In this document: positions 1-9,660 of the stretch, in pieces
Position numbering within the stretch: the stretch's first letter is position 1
Layout: the number at the start of each line of letters is the position of its first letter
From: Methanoregulaceae archaeon
GTDB taxonomy: Archaea; Halobacteriota; Methanomicrobia; Methanomicrobiales; Methanospirillaceae
DNA: 64,000 nt
Direction of reading: 5' to 3'
Assembly: GCA_021371995.1 (NCBI GenBank)
Contig: JAJFVA010000011.1
Coordinates: forward strand, 1-64,000
The notes under the pieces: model-generated
Told to the model about the DNA's origin: nothing
The model's input: the letters and a program-made list of their open reading frames with translations, nothing else
Databases searched by the model: none
Program-made: the position numbers and the translations under genes

Positions 1-404
<404 letters not shown>

Positions 405-1040
405 TAAAGATAAAGCACACTATACTGAAATTTCGAGGAATTAGCGGTTATCAAACAAATTTCCGCATTGCCAGTACCAACGTCAGAACCAAGGCCGGCG
501 GCGCCGGCGTATTTGGCTCTCCATCACAGAGGGTATTATCATACGCATTTTCGGTATATAACCATTGCGACTTTGCACATGCAAAGCGTTCTGGTCATGG
601 GGATTCCATTCATGAGAATCCGATCGCTCTGGGGCAGTCACAAGGCCACTGTGAGCCGGCCTTCATAGACCCTTCCAGCGTATCAGAACCGGATATTATC
701 TCGCAGCAGGATCCGGTTCATCATCGTAATTTGAGGATATACATGTTGTTGTTGATGCTATATGAACCTTGTTCCCCCCATCCTCACGAAGGGTCAAAGT
801 TCGCGTCATGCAACCCGGAATGCCGGCAGGATTGCCGTAATTCCAGTGCATTGGAACCATATCATGTAATCATGGCTGATATAAAAACAGTTCGGACCAT
901 TCGGGCAGATTGCACACAAATCCCGTCCGTCCGGGCAGGATCTCTTTTGGAATTCCCCTCCGGGACTATGGATCCGCGCATGGATTCTCGCACAGAAGAA
1001 CGCCATTTACGTCGAAGAGCTGCCCGTTCAGGGCACCACG
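405..1040. other. Gene-free rRNA upstream region with stacked inverted repeats
   Basis: No convincing protein gene lies between the 16S 5' end and the end of scpA; ORFs crossing this stretch have no recognisable motif and run into the rRNA or scpA. It holds the presumed rRNA leader and promoter, plus several perfect inverted repeats: GCCGGC/GCCGGC at 494-508, CTTTGCA/TGCAAAG at 571-586, GGATTC/GAATCC at 601-621, AAGGCC/GGCCTT at 642-663 and GAACCGGAT/ATCCGGTTC at 686-719. Extra TATA-like elements on the minus strand occur near 733-745 and 880-892 (TTTTTATATCAG), so there may be more than one rRNA promoter or a small RNA. Confidence 0.6.
554..562 (-). promoter_or_regulatory. Putative rRNA operon TATA box
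   Basis: TTATATACC on the minus strand lies about 150 nt upstream of the mature 16S 5' end, giving a predicted transcription start near 531 and a leader of about 125 nt. A perfect 7+7 palindrome (CTTTGCA, 2-nt spacer, TGCAAAG, 571-586) sits 8 bp upstream of the box, where an activator or repressor would contact TBP/TFB. Inference from archaeal promoter geometry only. Confidence 0.55.
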
Positions 1041-1739
1041 TCACTCTGCGCGGCATGCACTGACCATGATCTCGCCGAAGAACTCTTCCTGCCACAATGT
1101 GAGCTTTCCCTCCGACATCAGGAACAGCAGGGGGATGTACACTTCATAGATTCTTTTACCGAGGAGCGCGGCCAGTTCGTGCAGGGTCACCACCCCTTCA
1201 GCGGTGATCGTCTCCTCGCACTGGCAGAGCACCGCCATCGCTGCCTCCTGGTATCCCTCCTCATGCGCGATCCCGACCACCTCCTCGACGTCGATCATGT
1301 CCATCGAAAACGGGGAGTGGAACCGCTGTCGCCGCCGCTGCTCCTTCTCCGCGTTCTTCAGCTCAAGGATCAGCTCAAACAGGGTGACCGGCCGTTTCCG
1401 GAGGTTTTTGCGGTCCAGTCTCCGTCGGATCTCCCTCTCGAGCTGCTCGATCGGCCCGCCCCCTCCCTCCGGAAAGCCATCCTCAGTAGCAAAACCTTCA
1501 TCCTCCTCAGGGAGCTCCTCATCCTCCTCATCCTCCGACAGGTCAAGATACTCGGATTTCATACGGAGGAGAAGGGCGGCATAAAAGAGGGTACGGCCCG
1601 AGATGCGGAGATCGAGCTCCTTTCTCCGTTCAAGTTCCGAGAGGAACCGGTCGGTCACCTCGACGATATCGATATTCCAGGGATCGATCTCGCCTCTCTC
1701 GGCCATCTGGACCAGGATCTCGACCGGCTCTTCAGACAT
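1041..1739 (-). CDS. scpA: Segregation and condensation protein A (ScpA)
   Basis: Kleisin partner of SMC: it bridges the SMC heads in the chromosome-condensation complex. The protein has the typical opening EPVEILVQMAERGEIDPWNI found at ScpA N termini, a very acidic central linker (about residues 70-95, rich in E and D) and a winged-helix C terminus (VTLHELAALLGKR near 190). I chose the ATG at 1739, which overlaps the smc stop by 8 nt and has a purine-rich site upstream; a TTG at 1760 would add seven residues. It is the last gene of the minus-strand run coiled-coil gene, smc, scpA. No ScpB gene is adjacent. Confidence 0.93.
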   Translation of the reverse strand: MSEEPVEILVQMAERGEIDPWNIDIVEVTDRFLSELERRKELDLRISGRTLFYAALLLRMKSEYLDLSEDEEDEELPEEDEGFATEDGFPEGGGGPIEQLEREIRRRLDRKNLRKRPVTLFELILELKNAEKEQRRRQRFHSPFSMDMIDVEEVVGIAHEEGYQEAAMAVLCQCEETITAEGVVTLHELAALLGKRIYEVYIPLLFLMSEGKLTLWQEEFFGEIMVSACRAE

Positions 1740-4700
1740 CTGCCCTGACCCCGGTGACAAACGAGCTCTTGTCAGGGAGAAGCGTCACCCCGAGGATCCG
1801 GTCAGCTCCCTCGATCATGGGTTTCCTGAGCGAGACCGTGATGAACTGCGACGTTGCCGAGAGTTCCCGGATCATCGCGCTGATCCGCTCAACGTTGGCA
1901 CCGTCAAGCGACATGTCAACTTCGTCAAACGCATAGAACGGTGCCGGGATATACTGCTGAATCGAGAAGATGAAGGCAAGGGTCGTAAGCGACTTTTCAC
2001 CACCGGAAAGGGCCGAGAGGAGATGGACCGGCTTGTCCCGTGGCTGAACGGCAAACGAGAGACCCCCTGAAAACGGATCCTCCTCGTTTTCAAGGATAAG
2101 GTGGCCGCTCCCGCTCGTGAGCCGGGCAAAGATATCGCGGAAATTGGCATCAATAGCCTTGAATGCATCCATGAACGCCTCGTACTTCATCGTCTCGAAC
2201 CGCTCGATCCGTTCGAGCAGCGTGGTTCTCTCGCGGGAGAGGATCTCCTTCTTCTCTTTCCGCTCCGATGCTCTCTGCTCAACCCGATCGTACTCCTCAA
2301 TCGCAAGCATGTTCACGGCGCCGATCTTCCTCATGGCGGCGGATGCCTCGGCGATCCCGTCCTCGATCTCCTTCAGGCTGAGATCAGTGGTGGTATCCCC
2401 TACCTCCGAACGAAGCTGATCGATCTCCCCGGACAGAACGTCCTTGCGCGAGACGAGTGCCTCCAGCTGGACGCGGATCCGTTCCCTGGCGAGATCAAAC
2501 TCGAGGATCTTCTTCTCCGACTCCCGGATGGCATCCGACACCTGGCTGTGGCGGGCACGGAGCGTCTCGAGTTCTCCCGAGAACTCTTTCTGCCGCTCCT
2601 CGATCCCCCGGATCACTTCCTTCCCGGACTCGATCTGTTCCTTTGCTGCCGCGGTATCCGCATCGATCTGCTGGTTTGCCCGGGTAATCCGATCGGCCTC
2701 GGCCTTCAGCTCCTCGACCCGGGCAGAGAAATGCTGCCGTTCCCGGGAGAGATCGTTGATGTCCGCCTCCTTGTTCCGGAGCCGCCGCTCGATATCCTCG
2801 AACTCACGTTTCTTCTTCTCGAACTGGTCGGTGAGTGCCGGAATGTCCGTATCATCCAGCCGTTTCTTGAGCTGCTCCATCCTCTTTGAGAGCTGGGCAA
2901 TCTCCCCGGTTGTCGTGTCAAGCGATGCCTCAAGTGCAGCAAGGTCCGCGGTCCCCCCCTTCACCTCGTCGGCAATCTCCTGCAGGGCTGCGGCAATCCG
3001 TTCCCTCTCCTGGAAATATGCATCGGAGTGCCGGCCCATCTCCTCACACGTGATAGTGAGCCGCTGCAACTGCTGCTCGATCTCCGACCTCTTCCCCCGG
3101 AGTGACTCGATCTCTCCGGTACCCCGCGAAATGGCACTCTCGAGCTCCCCCATCTCTGCCTTCAGACCCTCGGCATGCTGGCGGAGGCGGCCTATCTCGT
3201 CCTCCACCGCCGCACCAAATCCCCGGATCGCCTTTTTGAACGACCCCCCTGTCATGGCACCGCTCTTTTCAAGGAGTTCCCCTTCAGGGGTGACCATCCG
3301 GTACTTCCCGAGCATCTTTCTCCCCACCTCAAGAGACTCCACCACTACCGTCCCTCCAAACACCACCCGGAACGCGGGTTCAAACTGCGGCTTATACTCA
3401 AGCATTTTCACCGCAGACCCGATGATACCCTTCCCGCCGGCTTCCGGGAGGGGGGCTGGCTTCAGCTTCGACAGGGGAAGGAACGTGAGCCTGCCGAGTT
3501 TCTGGTCCTTCAGGTACCGGATCGCTGATGATGCCACCTCATCGTCCTCCACCACTACATAATGGAGCTTTGCACCGGCAGCCACATTCAGGGCCGTGGT
3601 ATACTCAGGAGGCGCCCGGGCAAGCTGGGCGATCGTCCCGTACACCCCGTCCATGGCGAGCACCGCATCAAGGACACGGCTCCCGGGCTCTCCCCGTGCC
3701 TGCTGCTGTGCTTCGAGACGCACCGCCTCCTGCTCGATGCCTCGTAACTCATCCCTTGTCCGTTCGAGCGCTGACCGCTTGGCAAACACCGATGCCTCGG
3801 TTGAAGAGATCAACCGCTCGACATCGCTCTTTTCTGATGTCAGCGTGATGATTTGTTCTTTATCCCGCAGGTTCTGCTCCGTGCGTGATCCGGTCTCCGC
3901 ATCGATGGCACGGATCCTCTCGTCAAGCCTTTCCCGCTCCGAAGTCCGCATCCGGCTCTTTTCAAGAAGGAGATCCTTCTGGTGAAGGATGGCTGAACGA
4001 TCCGCCTTCTTCTCCTCAATGGACTGCATCAGGGCAAAGAGTTCGTCCTTTGCCCCTTCGACATCCCTGCTCTGGTTCTGTATCTCGGCTTCGAATTTCG
4101 CGATCTGCCCCTTTGCCGAGTCCGCCCCCATGGCAAGGTTGGTCCGGTCGATGGTCATCTCGCGGATCGACTGGCTGCACTCCGCAATCCTCCCCTCGGC
4201 CCGTTTTATGTCCAAAAAGACCCGGTTCATCCCCTCCAGGTTTCCTTCCTTCTCTTTTTTCAGTCGGGAAATAGTCTGTTCGGCAAGCCGTATCGAACCC
4301 TTCGCCTCTTCGAGATCGGCTAACAGCTTCATGTATTCCGAGCCGCTCTTCTGGTTGATCTGACGGGAGAGATCTTCAAGGTCGGCCTGCAGGTATGATT
4401 TCTCGTTCTCCTCAAGGCTCCGGTCGGAACCTGTCCGTTCCAGCAGGATCTCCTGGTCGCCTGCTGCCTGGAGCAGCGTGGAAAGTTCCTTCTCTTTCGT
4501 ATGGAGGAATGCAGCAGCCCTGCAGTTCTCAAAAGTCCGGAGCTGACCCTCCCATTTCTGGTAAAGCAGGGCCTGCTCTCTTTCCTTAAAAAGCTCTGAG
4601 AGCCGTTCCGAGAGTTCGGCAAGGAGGAGTTCTTCCCGTTCGATCCGTTCCCGGACCACCTCGAGCTCACGGATTGCCTGGTCCTTCTTTGTATCAAACT

Positions 4701-5172
4701 CCGAGACCCCTGCAATCTCATCGATGATCTTCCGGCGCTCGAAATCACTCATCTCGATAATCCGGGTGATATCCCCCTGCATCACCACGTTGTACCCGTG
4801 CGGCTTGATCCCGAACTTCGAGAGGAAATCAGTGACTTCGGACTGCTTGCAGAGCTTCTCATTCAGGTAATTGTAGCTGTAATAGCCGCTCCCTGTCTTT
4901 TTTATCCTCCTGCGGATTTTCGTTCCGTCCGAAAACGAGAGGGAGACTTCGGCAGTTGGTTTCGCGGAGTTGAGGTTGATCAGGTCGGTCAGCTTCTCGG
5001 CACGCAGGGTACGCGAAGACGAAAGGGCAAGGACAAAGAGGATGCTGTCGATGATATTGCTCTTCCCCGATCCGTTGGGACCGGAAATGACCGTACAACC
5101 CTCAAAAAAGGGAATTTTGGTCTTTTTCACAAAAGATTTGAAATTATCGATCTCGAGCTCGGTGATGTGCAA
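1732..5172 (-). CDS. smc: Chromosome segregation protein SMC
   Basis: 1146-residue structural maintenance of chromosomes ATPase, full length for the family. Walker A GPNGSGKSN is at about 31-39, followed by a long coiled coil, a globular hinge around residues 490-640 (start GSRVLDAVLAMDGVYGTIAQ), the returning coiled coil and the C-terminal head with signature LSGGEKS and Walker B FYAFDEVD near 1055-1090. It compacts and helps segregate the chromosome with ScpA, whose gene overlaps the 3' end. The upstream neighbour (5188-5715) is another coiled-coil protein 15 nt away, suggesting a three-gene operon. A 372-codon ORF on the opposite strand is a shadow caused by codon composition. Confidence 0.97.
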   Translation of the reverse strand: MHITELEIDNFKSFVKKTKIPFFEGCTVISGPNGSGKSNIIDSILFVLALSSSRTLRAEKLTDLINLNSAKPTAEVSLSFSDGTKIRRRIKKTGSGYYSYNYLNEKLCKQSEVTDFLSKFGIKPHGYNVVMQGDITRIIEMSDFERRKIIDEIAGVSEFDTKKDQAIRELEVVRERIEREELLLAELSERLSELFKEREQALLYQKWEGQLRTFENCRAAAFLHTKEKELSTLLQAAGDQEILLERTGSDRSLEENEKSYLQADLEDLSRQINQKSGSEYMKLLADLEEAKGSIRLAEQTISRLKKEKEGNLEGMNRVFLDIKRAEGRIAECSQSIREMTIDRTNLAMGADSAKGQIAKFEAEIQNQSRDVEGAKDELFALMQSIEEKKADRSAILHQKDLLLEKSRMRTSERERLDERIRAIDAETGSRTEQNLRDKEQIITLTSEKSDVERLISSTEASVFAKRSALERTRDELRGIEQEAVRLEAQQQARGEPGSRVLDAVLAMDGVYGTIAQLARAPPEYTTALNVAAGAKLHYVVVEDDEVASSAIRYLKDQKLGRLTFLPLSKLKPAPLPEAGGKGIIGSAVKMLEYKPQFEPAFRVVFGGTVVVESLEVGRKMLGKYRMVTPEGELLEKSGAMTGGSFKKAIRGFGAAVEDEIGRLRQHAEGLKAEMGELESAISRGTGEIESLRGKRSEIEQQLQRLTITCEEMGRHSDAYFQERERIAAALQEIADEVKGGTADLAALEASLDTTTGEIAQLSKRMEQLKKRLDDTDIPALTDQFEKKKREFEDIERRLRNKEADINDLSRERQHFSARVEELKAEADRITRANQQIDADTAAAKEQIESGKEVIRGIEERQKEFSGELETLRARHSQVSDAIRESEKKILEFDLARERIRVQLEALVSRKDVLSGEIDQLRSEVGDTTTDLSLKEIEDGIAEASAAMRKIGAVNMLAIEEYDRVEQRASERKEKKEILSRERTTLLERIERFETMKYEAFMDAFKAIDANFRDIFARLTSGSGHLILENEEDPFSGGLSFAVQPRDKPVHLLSALSGGEKSLTTLAFIFSIQQYIPAPFYAFDEVDMSLDGANVERISAMIRELSATSQFITVSLRKPMIEGADRILGVTLLPDKSSFVTGVRADV

Positions 5173-5187
5173 ATATTTTTTCTCCCA

Positions 5188-5715
5188 TCACTTTTTCTGT
5201 GCGTCTTTTTCCTCGTCTTCGGCAACGATAAGATCGTTCTTCTTTCCCGAACTCTCTGACTGCTGCTTTGCCTTTTTTGAATATGATGCCGACGCCACGA
5301 TATAGTCGCTCGATTGCCGGCGCTCAGGCTTCAGCGTGCCATCCGGCTGCATGATCATCTCCATCTTTTCAGGTTCAGGGGCTGCAGCCTGGGGGATAAC
5401 AGACCGTTTCGGGACAACGACAGTACTCGGTGCGCCCGGCCCTGCAGGCCGCGTCATCTTGAGTTCCGCACGGCGTTCCTCGTTCACCTTGTTCAGCCGC
5501 ATGGCAATCGACTTGAGGTCGAGGAGTTCATCAGTCAGCCCCTTGACCATGGCTTCCATCTCCCGGACCTTCTTTTCCAGGGAGGATATTCTCTCTTCTG
5601 GGGTGGCGGCAGAAAGGTTCTCCTTCTTTGGTATCTCCATATCCTTCTCCTTCTGATCAGGGATGGTCTTCAGCAGGGATTTACGGACATCCTCTGGCAT
5701 CATCAGAACCCTCAT
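5188..5715 (-). CDS. Conserved hypothetical coiled-coil protein, smc-linked
   Basis: I do not recognise a catalytic domain. The 175-residue product has a central coiled coil (EERISSLEKKVREMEAMVKG, about residues 43-90), then a Pro/Ala-rich linker and a charged Lys/Glu tail. Similar small coiled-coil genes (some labelled DUF7518) occur beside smc in other euryarchaea, from memory, so a role as SMC accessory factor is an inference. The ATG at 5715 was preferred because a TATA-like element (TTATTATAGGGG, 5734-5745) places the transcription start right at it, implying a leaderless mRNA; ATGs at 5724, 5703 and 5700 are alternatives. It is first in the operon with smc and scpA. Confidence 0.75.
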   Translation of the reverse strand: MRVLMMPEDVRKSLLKTIPDQKEKDMEIPKKENLSAATPEERISSLEKKVREMEAMVKGLTDELLDLKSIAMRLNKVNEERRAELKMTRPAGPGAPSTVVVPKRSVIPQAAAPEPEKMEMIMQPDGTLKPERRQSSDYIVASASYSKKAKQQSESSGKKNDLIVAEDEEKDAQKK

Positions 5716-5951
5716 TGATAACATTGATTGATCCCCTATAATAATTATGCTCCATGCAATGGAGTTTTTCGGCCTGTACTACAGAGAATCCCTCATTTTT
5801 CTGAACCGGGGACGGATCCGGCAGGATCGGTTTTCCGGCTACCGGCACACTGCGATTCCATCCGGGTATGTTCCAATCCCTGTCCTTTACAGGCCGTTTT
5901 TTCACCGGGAAAGAAAAATGTATTACCTGATCAACACCGACCAATTTAACC

Positions 5952-7190
5952 ATGTCATATCTGGCCACTACCGATTACGAAATTGCCTCAATTATAGAAA
6001 AAGAACGGCTTCGTCAGCAGAACGGGCTTGAGCTGATAGCCTCTGAAAATCTCGTCAGTAAAGCAGTCCTTGAGGCCATGGGCTCGGTCATGACCAACAA
6101 GTACGCTGAAGGATATCCCGGGAAACGGTACTATGGCGGCTGTGAATTCCACGACATGGCCGAGAACCTTGCCCGGGACCGCCTGAAAGAGCTTTTCGGC
6201 GCAGAGCATGCCAACGTCCAGCCCCACTCCGGGACCCAGGCCAACATGGCCATATATTTCTCGGCCATGGAATGCGGCGATCCCCTGATGAGCATGAGCC
6301 TCTCGCAGGGCGGACATCTCTCTCACGGGTCACCGGTCAGCTTCAGTGGCCGGCTGTACAAGGTGACCCAGTACGGAGTGGACCTTAAAACCGAGACCAT
6401 CGATTACGGTGTGGTCGATGAGATTGCCCGCAGGGTCAGGCCGAAAGTAATCGTCTGCGGGGCGAGCGCCTACCCGAGGATCATTGATTTTTCCGCCTTC
6501 CAGGAGATTGCCGAACAGGTGGATGCAGTCTGCATGGCAGATATTGCCCACATCGCGGGTCTCTGTGCAACCGGGATGCACGAGTCCCCGGTCGGGGTCG
6601 TGGACTACACCACGACGACCACCCACAAGACCCTGCGGGGACCCCGGGGCGGGGCGATCATGTGCGACGCTGAGAATGCTCCAAAGGTCGACAAGGCCGT
6701 CTTCCCCGGCATGCAGGGAGGCCCGCTCATGAACACCATAGCGGCAAAAGCCGTCTGCTTCAGAGAGGCTCTCAGGCCCTCCTTCCGTGAATACAACCGT
6801 CAGATCGTGAAGAACTCCCAGGCCATGGCGAACGTGCTTGATGATGAAGGCCTCCGCCTTGTCTCCGGTGGCACTGACAATCACCTGATCCTCCTCGACC
6901 TCACGAACCTCGGCCTCACGGGTCTCGAAGCGGAAGTGGCACTCGGAAAAGCCCACATCACCGTGAATAAAAACACCATACCAAACGAGAGCAGGAGCCC
7001 GTTTGTCACAAGCGGCCTCCGGGTCGGGACTCCGGCGGTCACCACACGCGGCATGAAAGAGGAAGAGATGCGGCGGATCGGGCACTTTATTGCCACCGTG
7101 CTCAAAGACATCCATAACGAGGCGACGATAAAGAAAGTGGGGGCCGAAGTGCACGAGATGGCAAAAGGATTCCCCCTTTATCCCGAGTGA
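5952..7190 (+). CDS. glyA: Serine hydroxymethyltransferase
   Basis: PLP enzyme that moves the serine hydroxymethyl group to a tetrahydropterin, giving glycine and a methylene-C1 unit. The 412 residues match the usual length. Visible signatures are LIASEN (28-33), GGCEFHD (62-68, the family YGGCEYVD-like site), [10 protein letters not shown] (91-100), DIAHIAGL (197-204) and the PLP lysine in [15 protein letters not shown]226. folD follows after one nucleotide, so SHMT and FolD are coupled. A TATA-like ATGTATTACC about 27 nt upstream of the ATG suggests a leaderless transcript. Whether the pterin is H4folate or H4methanopterin cannot be read from sequence, but the folD and folP-like neighbours favour folate. 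Confidence 0.97.
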   Translation: MSYLATTDYEIASIIEKERLRQQNGLELIASENLVSKAVLEAMGSVMTNKYAEGYPGKRYYGGCEFHDMAENLARDRLKELFGAEHANVQPHSGTQANMAIYFSAMECGDPLMSMSLSQGGHLSHGSPVSFSGRLYKVTQYGVDLKTETIDYGVVDEIARRVRPKVIVCGASAYPRIIDFSAFQEIAEQVDAVCMADIAHIAGLCATGMHESPVGVVDYTTTTTHKTLRGPRGGAIMCDAENAPKVDKAVFPGMQGGPLMNTIAAKAVCFREALRPSFREYNRQIVKNSQAMANVLDDEGLRLVSGGTDNHLILLDLTNLGLTGLEAEVALGKAHITVNKNTIPNESRSPFVTSGLRVGTPAVTTRGMKEEEMRRIGHFIATVLKDIHNEATIKKVGAEVHEMAKGFPLYPE

Positions 7191-7191
7191 T

Positions 7192-8034
7192 ATGATCCTT
7201 GACGGAAAAAAGATACAGGAAAAACGGCTCGAGATCCTGAAAGAGGAGATCGATGAGTCCGGGTTCACCCCCCGGCTTGCTACGGTCATTGTCGGGTCCG
7301 ACCCCGCATCCGAACTCTATGTCCGGATGAAGCACCGGGCCTGCGAACAGGTGCATATCGGGTCGGTCGGCATCACCCTTCCGGAGAGTTCTCCTACAAA
7401 AGAGGTTGTCCGCGAGATCCAGTTCCTCAACAGGGACCCGGAAATATCCGGGATCCTTGTCCAGCTCCCCCTCCCCCCCCATATCAATACGATGCAGGTA
7501 ATCGAATCTGTCCTTCCGGAGAAGGATGTTGACGGGTTCCACCCGGCAAACCTCGGGCGGCTCTTTGCTGGAAACCCGGCATTCTCCCCCTGCACCCCTC
7601 AGGGCATCATGACGCTTCTCAATGAATACCGGATCGACCCTGAAGGAATGCATGCGGTTGTCATGGGCAGGTCCATCGAGGTGGGCCGGCCGATGGCTGC
7701 GCTGCTCCTCTCTGCCGATGCCACCGTGACCATCACCCATTCAAAAACCCGGAACCTGCCCTCCATCACCGGGCAGGCAGACCTGCTGGTGGTCGCGATC
7801 GGAAAGCCCCGGTATGTCGGCCCTTCCATGGTGAAGGAGGGGGCCGTGGTCATCGATGTCGGTACCAACAGGGTTGACGGGGTCCTCTGCGGGGATGTGG
7901 ACTTTGACCGGGTGAAGGACCACGCTTCCGCCATTACTCCGGTTCCCGGGGGGGTAGGCCCGATGACCATCGCAACCCTCATGGAGAACACGTTTCTTGC
8001 GGCAAAGCGGTCCTTATGCACCGGTGTGTGGTAA
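7192..8034 (+). CDS. folD: Methylene-tetrahydrofolate dehydrogenase/cyclohydrolase
   Basis: Bifunctional FolD oxidises methylene-H4folate and hydrolyses methenyl-H4folate to formyl-H4folate, supplying purine and other C1 reactions. The 280-residue protein has the family hallmarks: [14 protein letters not shown] (the catalytic lysine region, about 43-56), [10 protein letters not shown] (86-95), KDVDGFHP (about 107-114), the Rossmann motif [14 protein letters not shown] (about 156-169) and the C-terminal [18 protein letters not shown]. It starts 1 nt after glyA and overlaps the folP-like gene by 19 nt. Methanogens use H4MPT for methanogenesis, so this gene marks a separate folate C1 pool. Confidence 0.96.
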   Translation: MILDGKKIQEKRLEILKEEIDESGFTPRLATVIVGSDPASELYVRMKHRACEQVHIGSVGITLPESSPTKEVVREIQFLNRDPEISGILVQLPLPPHINTMQVIESVLPEKDVDGFHPANLGRLFAGNPAFSPCTPQGIMTLLNEYRIDPEGMHAVVMGRSIEVGRPMAALLLSADATVTITHSKTRNLPSITGQADLLVVAIGKPRYVGPSMVKEGAVVIDVGTNRVDGVLCGDVDFDRVKDHASAITPVPGGVGPMTIATLMENTFLAAKRSLCTGVW

Positions 8035-8828
8035 AAGATATCACGATCGGTCCGGGATTCCCGGTCCGGCTGATGGGGGTGATCAACTGCAGCCCCGAAT
8101 CATTTTTCCAGGGCTCCTATGTCAGGCCGGGATCCATCCTCGCGAGGGCAGAAGAGATGGTCCGCCAGGGCGCGGAGATTATTGACATCGGGGCCCGGAG
8201 CACGGCGCCGTTGTCTCCCCCAATAAGCGAAGCAACTGAGGCTGACCGGCTTTCGGCCGCCCTCCGGGAGATGGACGGTTCCGGCATCCCTGTCTCTGTC
8301 GACACGATGTATCCCTCCGTTCTTGAACGGTCCCTCTCCCATGACATCCATGCCGCCAATGACATCTCGGGATTTTCAAACCCTTCCTATGCCCGTTTCG
8401 TTGCCGATGCAGGCCTGCCTTCATTCCTGATGGCATCACAAAGAACGCAGGGGGATGCAACCAGCTTTTTCGAGACCCTCTCCCACCTCGCCCTTGTCGT
8501 CGCCCGCTGCGAAGAGGCAGGGGTATCTTCCTATGTCCTTGATCCCGGAATCGGGCTCTGGAACCCTGCCCGGAGCACGGTACTGGACTGGGAGATCTGC
8601 CGCAATTTTGAGCAATGCACCCGGTTCGGCCGGCCGCTCCTTGCAGCAGTCTCCCGGAAGACCTTCCTTGGAGAGCCGGAAGGCCGCCCCCCTGAGGCAC
8701 GCCTGGCTGCATCCCTTGGAATCACGGCACTCCTGATAGCGAAAGGAGCAGACATCGTCAGGACCCATGATGTCAGGGAAACAGCGGACGTGATCCGCAT
8801 GGCAGCACGGATGGTGGACCGGATATGA
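8016..8828 (+). CDS. folP: Dihydropteroate synthase-like protein
   Basis: TIM-barrel pterin-binding enzyme of the DHPS family, which joins a pterin pyrophosphate to p-aminobenzoate. Matching motifs are [12 protein letters not shown] (family: MGIxNxTPDSF), [32 protein letters not shown] and SRKTFLG. It is 270 residues, the normal length. Several consensus positions differ (C-S-P-E-S rather than V-T-P-D-S; no RPG after GARST), so it may use a modified pterin. It overlaps folD by 19 nt and cofE by 4 nt, a tight operon; that context supports de novo folate synthesis. Function as a true DHPS is likely but not proven by sequence. Confidence 0.85.
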   Translation: MHRCVVKDITIGPGFPVRLMGVINCSPESFFQGSYVRPGSILARAEEMVRQGAEIIDIGARSTAPLSPPISEATEADRLSAALREMDGSGIPVSVDTMYPSVLERSLSHDIHAANDISGFSNPSYARFVADAGLPSFLMASQRTQGDATSFFETLSHLALVVARCEEAGVSSYVLDPGIGLWNPARSTVLDWEICRNFEQCTRFGRPLLAAVSRKTFLGEPEGRPPEARLAASLGITALLIAKGADIVRTHDVRETADVIRMAARMVDRI

Positions 8829-9598
8829 CCAGCTTTCTCACGGTCGGGATCCGGACGCGTATCATCCATGCGGGTGACGATCTCGTGGAAGCACTCCTTG
8901 GGGGCATCCTGCAGACCGATGCAGGATGCTTTGCAGAGGGAGATATCGTCGTTCTTGCCGAAAGTGCCGTGGCGACCAGCGAGGGTCGGATTGTCTGCCT
9001 GGATACCGTCAGACCGGGTCAGGAATCGGTCAGGCTGGGAGAGCGGCATGGCATCGACCCCCGCCTGGTTGAAGTGGTGAAGAGAGAGAGTGACGAGATT
9101 GTCGGAGGAATTCCGGGCCACCTGCTCTGCATGAAGGGCGGGACCCTCCTCCCCAATGCCGGGGTCGACGCATCCAACGCACCTCCCGGTTGCGTTGTGC
9201 TGCTCCCAAAAGACCCGGACCGGAGTGCCCGTACCATCCGGGAAGAGATAGGGTCACGGACAGGGACCCGGGTCGGTGTGATTATAGCAGATTCACGGAC
9301 CCATGCCATGCGTTCAGGCTGCAGCGGGGTCGCGATCGGGTGCTCAGGCCTCCCCTCGGTTATCGATGTCCGGGGACGCTCCGATCTCTTCGGCCGGCCC
9401 CTGGAAGTCACCAGGCAGGCACTTGCCGACAATATCGCATCGGCTGCTGAGATTGTGAGGGGCGAAGCCGATGAATCCACCCCTGCCGCGCTCATCCGGG
9501 GACTCGGGATTCCTATCGGTGATTATGAAGGGGTTGAATCGATCGCTGCAGAGGACTGCCTCTTCATGGGCCTTCTGGCACGAAGGGAGAAGGGGTAA
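8825..9598 (+). CDS. cofE: Coenzyme F420-0:L-glutamate ligase
   Basis: CofE adds glutamates to the phospholactate side chain of F420-0 using GTP. The 257-residue protein carries the family pattern: EGDIVVLAESAVATSEGRIV near the N terminus, the RESDEIVG segment (about 80), CMKGGTLLPNAGVDASNAP, LLPKDPDRSA, VGVIIADSRTH and AIGCSGLP. ATGA overlap with the folP-like gene puts it in the C1/folate operon, an unusual partner for an F420 gene. It converges on cofC after 62 nt without features, so two F420 genes sit back to back here. Confidence 0.95.
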   Translation: MTSFLTVGIRTRIIHAGDDLVEALLGGILQTDAGCFAEGDIVVLAESAVATSEGRIVCLDTVRPGQESVRLGERHGIDPRLVEVVKRESDEIVGGIPGHLLCMKGGTLLPNAGVDASNAPPGCVVLLPKDPDRSARTIREEIGSRTGTRVGVIIADSRTHAMRSGCSGVAIGCSGLPSVIDVRGRSDLFGRPLEVTRQALADNIASAAEIVRGEADESTPAALIRGLGIPIGDYEGVESIAAEDCLFMGLLARREKG

Positions 9599-9660
9599 GA
9601 TAGGTTCCACAGTCAGAATTGAAACCGTTCCCAATCCCGGAGCGGGTGAGAAAGACCCCC

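Noticed and set aside
742-756. TTG trinucleotide run near 744-754
   Set aside because: Only about four units, too short to be a meaningful microsatellite.
2444-3562. Plus-strand ORF of 372 codons, Ser/Arg rich
   Set aside because: Antisense to smc, low-complexity Ser/Arg translation typical of a shadow frame.
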